Of a stretch of DNA of 48,178 bases, positions 36,824-44,762 are shown in pieces (position 1 is the first letter of the stretch; each line of letters starts with the position of its first letter). A program made the translations under genes and the position numbers. Below the pieces are notes generated by a model. The model had not been told where the DNA came from. It searched no databases and saw nothing but the letters and a program-made list of their open reading frames with translations. Source of the stretch: an uncultured Burkholderiales bacterium (GTDB lineage: Bacteria > Pseudomonadota > Gammaproteobacteria > Burkholderiales > Burkholderiaceae_C); NCBI GenBank assembly GCA_903916355.1, contig CAIWWN010000223.1, forward strand, positions 1 to 48,178, in the 5' to 3' direction.

Positions 36824-37801
36824 TCAGTCCAGAGAAATTTTGCGTTCGTTGATGATTTTTTTCCACTTGGCCGACTCGCTGGCCAGCATGGTGGTGAATT
36901 GCGCTGGAGTGCCACCCAAAGCCTCAATGCCCAGCCTTTGCAGCTTCTCGGCCACCTCGGGGTCCTTGAGCGCTTGGTTGGCCGCTGTGTTGATGCGACT
37001 GACCAGTTCCGGGCGCAGACTTGGCGGACCAAATAGGCCAAACCAGGTGGTGGACTCGTAACCGGGCAAGACCTCGGCAATCGCCGGTACGCCAGGGGCC
37101 AGCGGCGTGCGCTGCGCAGTAGTGACCCCCAGTGCACGCAAGCGGCCATCGCGCACATGCGGCAAACCGGTGGGCAAAGAGTCGAACAGCACGTCCACTT
37201 TGCCACTGATCAAATCGGGCATGGCCAAGGCCGTGCCTTTGTAGGGAATGTGCACCACGAACACACCCGCCTGGGCTTTGAACAATTCAGCCGTCAGCTG
37301 CACGATGGTGCCGTTGCCGCTGGAGGCATAGTTCAAACGCCCCGGATTTTTGCGCGCGTAATCAATCCACTCTTGCACCGTATGCGCTGGCGAGGAATTG
37401 GGCACCAGCATGATGCTCGGCGCCAAGCCGACCTGGCCGATGGGCGAGAAGTCGCGCACCGCGTCATAAGGCATTTTGGGGTTCAAATTGGGGCCGATGG
37501 AATGCGTGCTGGAAGTGGCCAGCAGCAAGGTGTAGCCATCCGGCGCGGCCTTGGCCACCATGTCAGAACCCAAGGTGCCGCCAGCGCCGGGCTTGTTGTC
37601 CACCACGATGGTGGTGCCTATTTTTTCGGCTAATTTTTGCGACAGGGTGCGCGCAAAAATATCGGTCGCCCCTCCCGCAGGAAACGGCACCACCAAGCGA
37701 ATCGGTTTGCCGGGGTAGGCCGGGGCCTGAGCCCCTGCAGAACCTAAGCCAAAAGCGGCCAGCAGGCCAATGAGGGGCAGAACCAGTGCACGTCTTTTCA
37801 T
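36824..37801 (-). CDS. tctC: Tripartite tricarboxylate transporter binding protein (Bug/TctC)
   Basis: A 325-residue periplasmic receptor with a 25-residue signal peptide (MKRRALVLPLIGLLAAFGLG ... AGAQA). Family motifs: PIRLVVPFPAGGATDIFARTL, DNKPGAGGTLGSDMVAKAAPDGYTLL, MPYDAVRDFSPI and IPYKGTALAMPDLISGKVDV. It delivers a carboxylated or amino acid ligand to TctAB encoded just upstream. Separated from tctA by 135 bases that contain a terminator-like hairpin, so its expression may differ from tctA. ATG 37801 is chosen over an upstream extension without signal-peptide features. Confidence 0.87.
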   Translation of the reverse strand: MKRRALVLPLIGLLAAFGLGSAGAQAPAYPGKPIRLVVPFPAGGATDIFARTLSQKLAEKIGTTIVVDNKPGAGGTLGSDMVAKAAPDGYTLLLATSSTHSIGPNLNPKMPYDAVRDFSPIGQVGLAPSIMLVPNSSPAHTVQEWIDYARKNPGRLNYASSGNGTIVQLTAELFKAQAGVFVVHIPYKGTALAMPDLISGKVDVLFDSLPTGLPHVRDGRLRALGVTTAQRTPLAPGVPAIAEVLPGYESTTWFGLFGPPSLRPELVSRINTAANQALKDPEVAEKLQRLGIEALGGTPAQFTTMLASESAKWKKIINERKISLD

Positions 37802-37890
37802 ACGATGATTTTGGCAGAGATTGGGACAGCGCACTGAGCGCAAGCGACACCCGCAAGCATATCGGCGTTTGGATTTCCAGCGCCGCCATC

Positions 37891-37913
37891 AAAAACGGCG
37901 CCCGAGGGCGCCG
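37891..37913 (-). terminator. Hairpin with T run between tctA and tctC
   Basis: On the minus strand CGGCGCC/GGCGCCG (8-bp arms if the loop is shortened) with loop CTCG is followed by GTTTTTG. This is a credible intrinsic terminator placed after the tctA stop at 37937 and before tctC, inside the cluster. Confidence 0.7.
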
Positions 37914-37936
37914 CAGGAATGAAGGTCAGAGACCCG

Positions 37937-39448
37937 TCATTCTTCCACGAAGGCTTCTTCGCGTTTCGATTTCACAGCCGGCAGCAGCACAATGACCAGC
38001 AGCACTGCCGCTGCAGCCAACAAGCTGGCCGACAACCCACGCGTCACGAACACGGTCCAGTCGCCACGCGACAAGAGCAGCGCGCGGCGCAGGTTTTCTT
38101 CCATCATCGGGCCCAAGATGAAGCCGAGCAGCAAAGGTGCAGGCTCCACACCGAGTTTGATGAAGGTGTAGCCGATCACACCAAACGCCGCCACCATCCA
38201 GATGTCGAAGGTGTTGTTGTTGGTGGAGTACACGCCAATCGCGCAGAACAGCACGATGGCCGGGAACAACCAACGGTAAGGCACAGTGAGTAACTTGATC
38301 CAAATGCCAATCAAAGGCAGGTTCAAGATCACCAGCATCAAGTTGCCGATCCACATCGAGGCAATCAAGCCCCAGAACAACTCAGGGTTGCTGGTCATCA
38401 CCTGGGGGCCAGGTTGGATGTTGTGGATGGTCATCGCGCCCACCATCAAAGCCATCACCGCGTTGGGCGGAATGCCCAAGGTCAGCAAAGGAATGAAAGA
38501 GGTTTGCGAGCCCGCGTTGTTGGCCGATTCAGGCGCCGCCACACCGCGGATGTTGCCTTGACCGAAAGGCACTTCACCGGGACGCAGCTTGGTTTTTTTC
38601 TCAATGGTGTAGGCCGCAAACGCCGCCAACAAGGCACCACCACCGGGCAAGATGCCCAGGATCGAACCGATGGCCGTGCCGCGCAAAACGGCAGGAATCA
38701 TGTTGCGGAAGTCTTCTTTGGTGGGGAACAAACCGGTCACCTTGCCGGTAAAGACTTCGCGCTCGTCCTCTGGCTTGGACAGGTTGGAAATAATTTCACC
38801 GTAACCAAAAACACCCATGGCAATGACGATGAAGCCAATGCCGTCAGTCAGTTCAGGAATGTCAAAGCTGAAACGCGCCACGCCAGAGTTCACGTCGGTA
38901 CCGACCAGGCCGAGCAACAAGCCCAACACGATCATGGCCACTGCTTTGAGCAGAGAACCCGAAGCCAACACCACCGCGCCGATCAAGCCCAAGATCATGA
39001 GTGAGAAATATTCGGCAGGGCCGAACTTGAAAGCCACTTCGGTCAAGGGCGCCGCAAAGGCGGCCAAGATCAAGGTACCCACGCAACCGGCGAAGAACGA
39101 ACCCAAACCGGCAGCTGCCAAGGCAGGGCCGGCACGGCCTTTGCGCGCCATCTGGTAACCGTCGATCACGGTCACCACCGAGGAAGACTCACCGGGCAAG
39201 TTGACCAAAATCGCGGTGGTGGAACCACCGTATTGGGCGCCGTAGTAAATACCGGCCAGCATGATCAGCGCAGCCACGGGCGGCAGCGCATAGGTGGCAG
39301 GCAGCAGCATGGCGATGGTGGCCACTGGGCCGATGCCTGGGAGCACACCAATCAGGGTGCCCAACAAGCAACCGATGAAAGCGTAAATCAGGTTTTGGAA
39401 GGTGAACGCCACCCCAAAACCCATGGCCAAGTTGTCAAAAAGTTCCAT
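37937..39448 (-). CDS. tctA: Tripartite tricarboxylate transporter large permease TctA
   Basis: A 503-residue membrane protein with about twelve helices. The TctA signatures GTLIGVLPGIGPVATIAMLLP, MLAGIYYGAQYGGSTTAILVNLPGESSSVVT, the duplicated ILGILPGGGALLAAFAAYTIEKK and ESANNAGSQTSFIPLLTLGIPPNAVMAL are present. It is the sodium-coupled transport subunit. ATG 39448; GAGGAG overlaps the tctB stop, so tctB-tctA are coupled. Followed by a hairpin and tctC. Confidence 0.93.
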   Translation of the reverse strand: MELFDNLAMGFGVAFTFQNLIYAFIGCLLGTLIGVLPGIGPVATIAMLLPATYALPPVAALIMLAGIYYGAQYGGSTTAILVNLPGESSSVVTVIDGYQMARKGRAGPALAAAGLGSFFAGCVGTLILAAFAAPLTEVAFKFGPAEYFSLMILGLIGAVVLASGSLLKAVAMIVLGLLLGLVGTDVNSGVARFSFDIPELTDGIGFIVIAMGVFGYGEIISNLSKPEDEREVFTGKVTGLFPTKEDFRNMIPAVLRGTAIGSILGILPGGGALLAAFAAYTIEKKTKLRPGEVPFGQGNIRGVAAPESANNAGSQTSFIPLLTLGIPPNAVMALMVGAMTIHNIQPGPQVMTSNPELFWGLIASMWIGNLMLVILNLPLIGIWIKLLTVPYRWLFPAIVLFCAIGVYSTNNNTFDIWMVAAFGVIGYTFIKLGVEPAPLLLGFILGPMMEENLRRALLLSRGDWTVFVTRGLSASLLAAAAVLLVIVLLPAVKSKREEAFVEE

Positions 39449-39461
39449 CTTGTATTTCTCC

Positions 39462-39950
39462 TCAGCCGGTGATGAAGGTAGGCCAGACCGGGAACTGCAA
39501 TTTCAGCAGCAGCACGAAAGCCAGGTAACTGCCAATCGACAGCACAGTGGACAAAATCAATACTTCTTTCAACACAAACACGTCACCGGCTTTGCTGACC
39601 ACAATCGTGGTGCCAAAAATGGCGGCAATCAAACCCATGGCGGGCAGTTTGATGCTGGGCAAGCCGCCCAGCAAAATTCCAAACAGCAAGTTGCCGGCAA
39701 TGATGTAGCACAAAGGCTTCCAGGCCCAAGCACCTATTTTCTCGCCATCGGGCGTTTCCACCACCAAGGACTTGAACATGATGGCCGAGCCGAGCAAGGC
39801 CAAAATGACGCCCAGCACGAGGGGGAAATAACCCGGCCCCATGCGAGCCCCGGTTCCAACGGTATAACTTGATGCTCCATAAGCAAATGATCCACCGATG
39901 ACGGTAAACATCAGCCCTGAGAAAAAGTCTTTTTGACTTTTGATATTCAC
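39462..39950 (-). CDS. tctB: Tripartite tricarboxylate transporter small permease TctB
   Basis: A 162-residue protein of four helices: DFFSGLMFTVIGGSFAYGA, GTGARMGPGYFPLVLGVILALLG (the conserved TctB motif), and two C-terminal helices. GTG 39950 is chosen because GGAGGAG sits seven bases upstream and VNIKSQKDF is the usual N-terminus; a longer frame has no site. A separate 52-codon frame in another reading frame ends with a stop overlapping this GTG (GTGA). Confidence 0.86.
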   Translation of the reverse strand: MNIKSQKDFFSGLMFTVIGGSFAYGASSYTVGTGARMGPGYFPLVLGVILALLGSAIMFKSLVVETPDGEKIGAWAWKPLCYIIAGNLLFGILLGGLPSIKLPAMGLIAAIFGTTIVVSKAGDVFVLKEVLILSTVLSIGSYLAFVLLLKLQFPVWPTFITG

Positions 39951-40105
39951 GAGATAGCTCCTCCAATGGTTTGGGTGTGCCGATTGTGGCGTCTGCATCT
40001 GATCGTGACCATGTGGGTTACACCTATGTCCCGCAGGTGCAGACAGATGAGACGGCTTGTGCAGGCTGGATTTATGGTGGTTAACCCTTGGTTTTGAAGA
40101 GCCAT
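39947..40105 (-). CDS. Possible 52-codon leader ORF of tctB
   Basis: From ATG 40105, preceded by the excellent site AAAAGGAG with five bases of spacer, a frame of 52 codons (MALQNQGLTTINPACTSRLI...) runs to a TGA whose first two bases are shared with the tctB GTG start (GTGA). The peptide resembles no family I know and contains several Cys, His and Arg residues. It could be a regulatory upstream ORF coupling translation to tctB or a chance frame; the good ribosome site and the exact overlap argue for attention. It lies 36 bases after the spermidine-synthase-like stop at 40141. Confidence 0.45.
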   Translation of the reverse strand: MALQNQGLTTINPACTSRLICLHLRDIGVTHMVTIRCRRHNRHTQTIGGAIS

Positions 40106-40140
40106 GTGCACTCCTTTTGTGCTTCTGCGTTTTTTTACAG

Positions 40141-40896
40141 TTACAGCAGCGGTTTGAACATCTTCAACCACTTGCCTGCCGGCCATCCGTACAGTTGTTC
40201 AATCTGCTCTGCACGCGCTTGCAAGGCCTCACGATCAGAGCGACTTGGAATGCGCTGGGCCAACACGATGGTGTTGCCCTCGCGCGTGGGTTTGAAGTCC
40301 CACACCGCGTCTTCACGGAACACCTGGCAGATTTTTTCCAAGCTGCGCTCATAACTGGAAGAGCGTCCAAACAGATTCACCGTCATGCAGCCTTGCTCGG
40401 TCAACAAGGTGCGGCAATGATCGTAAAACTCCACACTGTCGAGCACTGGCAAGGCCGCTTCGTGGTCGTACAAATCCACATGCAACAGATCGACCGTGCC
40501 CTGCCACTCGGGCTTTTGAATCTCTTGCCCTGCGTCGGCCAACACCACCCGCAAGCGCTCGTCATCGGGGGGCAATTTGAACCAACCGCGGCAAGCATGC
40601 AGTACGCCCGGATTGATTTCAATGGCAGTGCAAGTCATCTTGAGTTTTTGATAGCAAAACTTGGTCAAGGTGGCCGCACCCAAACCCAGTTGCATGGCAT
40701 GCGCCCCAGTCACGGTCTCGGGGTCCAGGAACAACAAACCGACCATCATGCGCTGCACATATTCGAGTTCAATGTCATAGGGCTTAGCGATCAGCATGGA
40801 ACCCTGAATCCAGGGCGTGCCCAGATGCAGATAACGGACCTTGCCCTCTTCGGAGAAATTGACTTCAGGGAGCATGGTTGTTTTTTTGCGAATCAT
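40141..40896 (-). CDS. Spermidine synthase-like SAM-dependent protein
   Basis: A 251-residue class I methyltransferase-fold protein. The SAM/dcSAM loop is AMQLGLGAATLTKFCYQ with the acidic residue in TAIEINPGVLHACR; DLLHVDLYDHEAALPVL is the second acidic strand. This is the PAPT family found in spermidine synthases, but the substrate-binding Tyr/Asp residues of SpeE are not evident, and no speD/speE pathway gene is nearby. ATG 40896 overlaps the tatD gene by 32 bases; ATG 40875 is the alternative. Neither has a clear ribosome site. Confidence 0.72.
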   Translation of the reverse strand: MIRKKTTMLPEVNFSEEGKVRYLHLGTPWIQGSMLIAKPYDIELEYVQRMMVGLLFLDPETVTGAHAMQLGLGAATLTKFCYQKLKMTCTAIEINPGVLHACRGWFKLPPDDERLRVVLADAGQEIQKPEWQGTVDLLHVDLYDHEAALPVLDSVEFYDHCRTLLTEQGCMTVNLFGRSSSYERSLEKICQVFREDAVWDFKPTREGNTIVLAQRIPSRSDREALQARAEQIEQLYGWPAGKWLKMFKPLL

Positions 40897-41734
40897 GGCC
40901 GCGATTGTCGCCGACCTGCAGCACAAAGGGCAGGACGCGGCAGACATTCTGGCCAGTGACATGGGCCAAGTCCTGTAGTGTGCAAGCTCGCAACTGCGCC
41001 AGCGTATCGGCGATGCGGGGCAGTTCTGCAGATTGATTGCGCCCTTGCCCCTCTCCCTGCGCCCGCTGCACAGCTGTGCGGTAAATCCACTGCGGCGGGA
41101 TGTCGGGCGCATCGGTCTCCAGAACGATGGCAGAAAGCGGCAAGGTGGCGGCCAGATGCCGCAGCTGGGTCGCACGTTCAAAGGTCATGGCGCCGCCAAA
41201 GCCAAGCACAAAACCCAGATCGATGAAGGTTTGAGCCTGCTGCAGGCTGCCGTTGAAGGCGTGGGCGATGCCGCCTTGAACTTTGGTTTGGCGCAAGCCT
41301 TTGAGCAGCATGTCAGCCGAGCGGCGCACATGCAAAATCACGGGCAGGTTGTGCTTGCGCGCCAGTTGCAATTGCGCGGTGTAAAAGCGCCATTGCTTGT
41401 CACGCTGGTCGGGCTCGCACAACGCGGGGACAAAATAGTCCAGGCCAATTTCACCCACTGCCACCAGGCGTGGGTCACCGCGACTTAAAGTCAGTAACTC
41501 ATCCAAAGCCTGCAAATCATTGTCTTGCGCCTGCGGCACATACAGGGGGTGAATGCCCAGGGCGTAGACATCGCCATAACGGTGCGCCACCTCGCGCACC
41601 TTGGCCCAGTTGCCGCGCTCGACTGCCGGGATCACGCAAAGGGCAACCCCCGCATCGCGGGCCCGTTGGCGCACCGCGTCGCGGTCGGCATCAAATTCAG
41701 CGGCGTCCAAGTGGCAGTGGGTGTCGATCCACAT
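40865..41734 (-). CDS. TatD-family metal-dependent deoxyribonuclease
   Basis: A 289-residue TIM-barrel hydrolase. N-terminal WIDTHCHLDAAEFDAD gives the two metal-binding His; GEIGLDYF the Glu; LPVILHVRRSADML the His; GGIAHAFNGSLQQA the next His; and LETDAPDIPPQW the Asp. All TatD ligands are there. Possible roles are 3'-5' exonuclease in DNA repair. Sits after lolC-lolD with a 29-base gap, as in many Betaproteobacteria. Family placement is secure; YcfH/TatD-type assignment is not. Confidence 0.88.
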   Translation of the reverse strand: MWIDTHCHLDAAEFDADRDAVRQRARDAGVALCVIPAVERGNWAKVREVAHRYGDVYALGIHPLYVPQAQDNDLQALDELLTLSRGDPRLVAVGEIGLDYFVPALCEPDQRDKQWRFYTAQLQLARKHNLPVILHVRRSADMLLKGLRQTKVQGGIAHAFNGSLQQAQTFIDLGFVLGFGGAMTFERATQLRHLAATLPLSAIVLETDAPDIPPQWIYRTAVQRAQGEGQGRNQSAELPRIADTLAQLRACTLQDLAHVTGQNVCRVLPFVLQVGDNRGHDSQKNNHAP

Positions 41735-41763
41735 GGCGGTGTTGAGATGGATGGCGTTGAAAT

Positions 41764-42489
41764 TCAGCCCAGCGATCTGGGCAACACATGTGGCGTTGCA
41801 TCGGGCAACACATCTGAGACCAAGCGACCTTGCACCAATTTCACTTGGCGGCTGCAGCGTGCAGCCAAATGCGTGTCGTGCGTGACCACCACAAAGGCGG
41901 TGCCCACATCGTGGGCGAGCTGCAGCATCAGATCGAACACGCCTTCGGCGGTGCTGCGGTCCAAATTACCGGTGGGCTCGTCGGCCAGAACGCAAGCGGG
42001 CTGAGTCACCAAAGCACGGGCAATGGCCACGCGTTGGCGCTCGCCGCCCGACAGCTCGGCGGGGCGATGCTGCAAGCGGTCTTGCAAACCCACCTTGGTC
42101 AGCCAAATTTCGGCAGCAGCAGAGGCCTCGGCGCGCGGCATGCGGCGAATCCACAAGGGCATGGCCACGTTGTCCAGCGCACTGAACTCGGGCAACAAAT
42201 GATGGAACTGGTACACAAAACCCAAGTAGCGGTTGCGCCACTGGCCTTGCTCGGCGGCGCTGAGCTGCGCCAGGGCCTGACCTTTTAAATGCACCGTGCC
42301 CTGGGTGGGTGTGGCCAAACCACCGAGCAAGTGCAGCAAGGTACTTTTGCCCGAACCCGAGGCGCCGACGATAGCCAAGGTTTCGCCCGCTCGCACCTCG
42401 AGGTCAACCCCCTTCAGCACGGTCACGTCGAGTCGGCCTTCGGTAAAGCGCTGGGTCAAACCCTGGGCTTGCAGAACGAGATCATTCAT
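41764..42489 (-). CDS. lolD: Lipoprotein-releasing system ATPase LolD
   Basis: A 241-residue ABC ATPase. Walker [18 protein letters not shown]-loop [23 protein letters not shown] (LolD signature), signature [16 protein letters not shown], Walker [13 protein letters not shown], His switch VTHD. It powers extraction of lipoproteins with LolC/E for hand-over to LolA. ATG 42489 overlaps the lolC 3' end by eight bases. Confidence 0.93.
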   Translation of the reverse strand: MNDLVLQAQGLTQRFTEGRLDVTVLKGVDLEVRAGETLAIVGASGSGKSTLLHLLGGLATPTQGTVHLKGQALAQLSAAEQGQWRNRYLGFVYQFHHLLPEFSALDNVAMPLWIRRMPRAEASAAAEIWLTKVGLQDRLQHRPAELSGGERQRVAIARALVTQPACVLADEPTGNLDRSTAEGVFDLMLQLAHDVGTAFVVVTHDTHLAARCSRQVKLVQGRLVSDVLPDATPHVLPRSLG

Positions 42490-43738
42490 AACGCAGCGCC
42501 TCCGCCGGATTGACTTGGCTGGCGCGCCAGCTCGGATACAAGGTGGCGACAAAGGCCAGCACCAAAGAGATGATCGCGACCGGCACGATGTCCGTGCTTT
42601 GCGGCTCGCTGGGCATGCGGCTGATCAGGTAGATGTCTTTGGGCAAAAAGCTGGCATGGAACAAAGCCTCCAGGGCAGGCACGATCACGTCGATGTTGAA
42701 GGCCACCAGCAAGCCCAGTCCCAGGCCCGACAAAGTGCCGATCACACCCACCATGGCGCCCTGCACCACAAACACGCCCATGATGCTGGCCGGGCTGGCG
42801 CCCAGGGTGCGCAAGATGGCGATGTCGGCGCGCTTGTCGGTGACGGTCATCACCAAGGTGCTGACCAGGTTGAACGCAGCGACGGCCACGATCAAGGTCA
42901 GGATGATGAACATCATGCGTTTTTCCACCTGCACCGCCGCAAACCAGGTGCGGTTTTGCTGGGTCCAGTCGCGCACCAGCAAGTCGGGCGGCAACACCGC
43001 TGCCAGCTCATAAGCCACTTGCCGGGCTTGGTGCAGGTCGCGCAGCTTCAAGCGAATGCCGCTCGGCCCTTCGAGCCGAAAGATGCGGCTGGCATCGTCC
43101 ACATGGATCAAAGCCAGAGCCGAGTCGTATTCGTAATGGCCCGAACTGAAGGTGCCGACCACGGTCATTTGCTTCAAACGCGGCACCACCCCGGCCGGTG
43201 TGATTTGACCGCTGGGCGAGACCAGGGTCACTGGGTCGCCCACCCGCACACCCAGCATGCGCGCCAGGTCCACGCCCAGCACCACACCAAACTGCCCGGG
43301 CTGCAACTGTGCCAAAGACTGGGTTTGCACGCCGGGCGTCAAGTCGGTCACACCCGGCTCCAGCGCCGGGTCAATGCCGCGCACCATCACGCCCTTCATG
43401 TCCTCGCCCCGGGCCAACAAGGCCTGAGCCGAAATAAAAGGCGCTGCCGCCACGACGCTGCTGTGGGCTTTGACTTTGTTCAAGGTGCTGGCCAAGTCGG
43501 GCAAGGCGCCGCCGTCGGCCGAAAACACCTCGATGTGCGAGACCACGCCGAGCATGCGGTCACGCACTTCTTTTTGAAAGCCGTTCATCACCGACAAGAC
43601 AATGATCAAGGCCGCCACGCCCAAGGCAATGCCCAGCATGGACACGCCCGAGATGAAGGAGATAAAGCCATTGCGCCGGGTGGCGCGGCCGGCGCGGGTG
43701 TAGCGCCAACCTAAAATCAATTCATAAGGAATTTGCAT
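42482..43738 (-). CDS. lolC: Lipoprotein-releasing system transmembrane protein LolC/LolE
   Basis: A 418-residue inner-membrane protein of the FtsX/MacB fold: N-terminal helix in [34 protein letters not shown], large periplasmic domain (about 50-265), then three helices ending with [25 protein letters not shown], the typical LolC/E C-terminus. Only one LolC/E-type gene is present, consistent with the LolF form of bacteria with a single homologue. ATG 43738 is used; an upstream in-frame start lacks support. Confidence 0.9.
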   Translation of the reverse strand: MQIPYELILGWRYTRAGRATRRNGFISFISGVSMLGIALGVAALIIVLSVMNGFQKEVRDRMLGVVSHIEVFSADGGALPDLASTLNKVKAHSSVVAAAPFISAQALLARGEDMKGVMVRGIDPALEPGVTDLTPGVQTQSLAQLQPGQFGVVLGVDLARMLGVRVGDPVTLVSPSGQITPAGVVPRLKQMTVVGTFSSGHYEYDSALALIHVDDASRIFRLEGPSGIRLKLRDLHQARQVAYELAAVLPPDLLVRDWTQQNRTWFAAVQVEKRMMFIILTLIVAVAAFNLVSTLVMTVTDKRADIAILRTLGASPASIMGVFVVQGAMVGVIGTLSGLGLGLLVAFNIDVIVPALEALFHASFLPKDIYLISRMPSEPQSTDIVPVAIISLVLAFVATLYPSWRASQVNPAEALRYE

Positions 43739-43790
43739 CGTTTCAATCCATTTCCACAGAGGGGATTGTGGCATCCCGGACAATAGCCCC

Positions 43791-44762
43791 ATGACCGTTT
43801 TTCTTTCTGCCGGTGTGGCCGCCGCCGATCACCTGATCATTCCCTACGCTGCCAGCCGCTCGCCCGCCCTGCAGGGCGCTTTGATGCAACTCGAATTACC
43901 GCATTTGCAAGCCTTGTTGCAGGCCTTCACACGGGTGCACACGGACGAGGACGATCTGGACGAGCCTGGCCTGAGCATGCCCCATGAACGGGCCAGGGCC
44001 CAAGCCTTGCAACTGCCTGCCGCCGAGGGTGCATGGCCTTGGGCTGCGCTGGCCAACCCAGACACGAACGACCAGCCCCAAGCCTATTTCAGCCCCTGCC
44101 ATTGGCAAATTGGCATCGGCCAGGTGGTCATGCTCAACCCCGCCAGCTTGCAACTGAGCGAGTCCGAGTCGCAAGCCTTATTGGCCGCTATGCAAGCCTT
44201 TTTCACCGAAGACGGTTTGACCGTGCGCTATCTCTCCCCCACCCAATGGCATGTGCAAGGTGAGATGCTGCGCGGCCTGGCCTGCGCCAGTCTGGACCGG
44301 GTGGTGGGCATGAACGTCAACCCCTGGCTGCCCAAAAGCGACTCGGCCAAAGCACTGCGCCGCCTGCAAAGCGAAATGCAAATGCTGCTGTACAACCACC
44401 CCGTCAACGACGCACGCAGCGCCCAGCGGCAATTGACGGTGAATTCGTTTTGGGTGCATGGCGCGGGGGTTTTGACGATGAAGCCCCCAGCACCTGCCCC
44501 CCACATGGCGCAGGCCCTGTGTGAACCGGCTCTGCGCGAAGACGCCCAAGCCTGGGCGCAGGCCTGGCGCGAGATCGACGCCACGCTGTGTGCTGATCTG
44601 CGCCATCGCATGGGCTCGCGTCCCGTCACCTTGACCCTGTGCAGCGAACACGCGGCGCACACTTACCAAGCCACGGCGCAATCCACCCTGCAACAACTGT
44701 GGCAACGCGCCCACCGCCTGTTTCAACCTTTGACCATCCAGACCGCCCTGCAAGCCCTATGA
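43791..44762 (+). CDS. RpfE/phosphoglycerate mutase-like protein
   Basis: A 323-residue protein resembling the RpfE-type proteins annotated as phosphoglycerate mutase-like regulators in Betaproteobacteria and Xanthomonas. Seen: MLNPASLQLSESESQALLAAMQAFF, VGMNVNPWLPKSDSAKALRRLQSEMQMLLYNHPVNDAR and NSFWVHGAGVL. No clear catalytic His/Asp pair is evident to me, and the enzymatic role is unproven. It ends in an ATGA overlap with recJ (stop 44760-44762, recJ start 44759), so the two are translationally coupled. Divergent from lolC. Confidence 0.65.
   Translation: MTVFLSAGVAAADHLIIPYAASRSPALQGALMQLELPHLQALLQAFTRVHTDEDDLDEPGLSMPHERARAQALQLPAAEGAWPWAALANPDTNDQPQAYFSPCHWQIGIGQVVMLNPASLQLSESESQALLAAMQAFFTEDGLTVRYLSPTQWHVQGEMLRGLACASLDRVVGMNVNPWLPKSDSAKALRRLQSEMQMLLYNHPVNDARSAQRQLTVNSFWVHGAGVLTMKPPAPAPHMAQALCEPALREDAQAWAQAWREIDATLCADLRHRMGSRPVTLTLCSEHAAHTYQATAQSTLQQLWQRAHRLFQPLTIQTALQAL

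Noticed and set aside
42296-43714. 472-codon plus-strand open frame opposite lolC
   Set aside because: Antisense to the lipoprotein-releasing gene; composition (His/Gln/Asp/Gly) is typical of reverse-strand artefacts.
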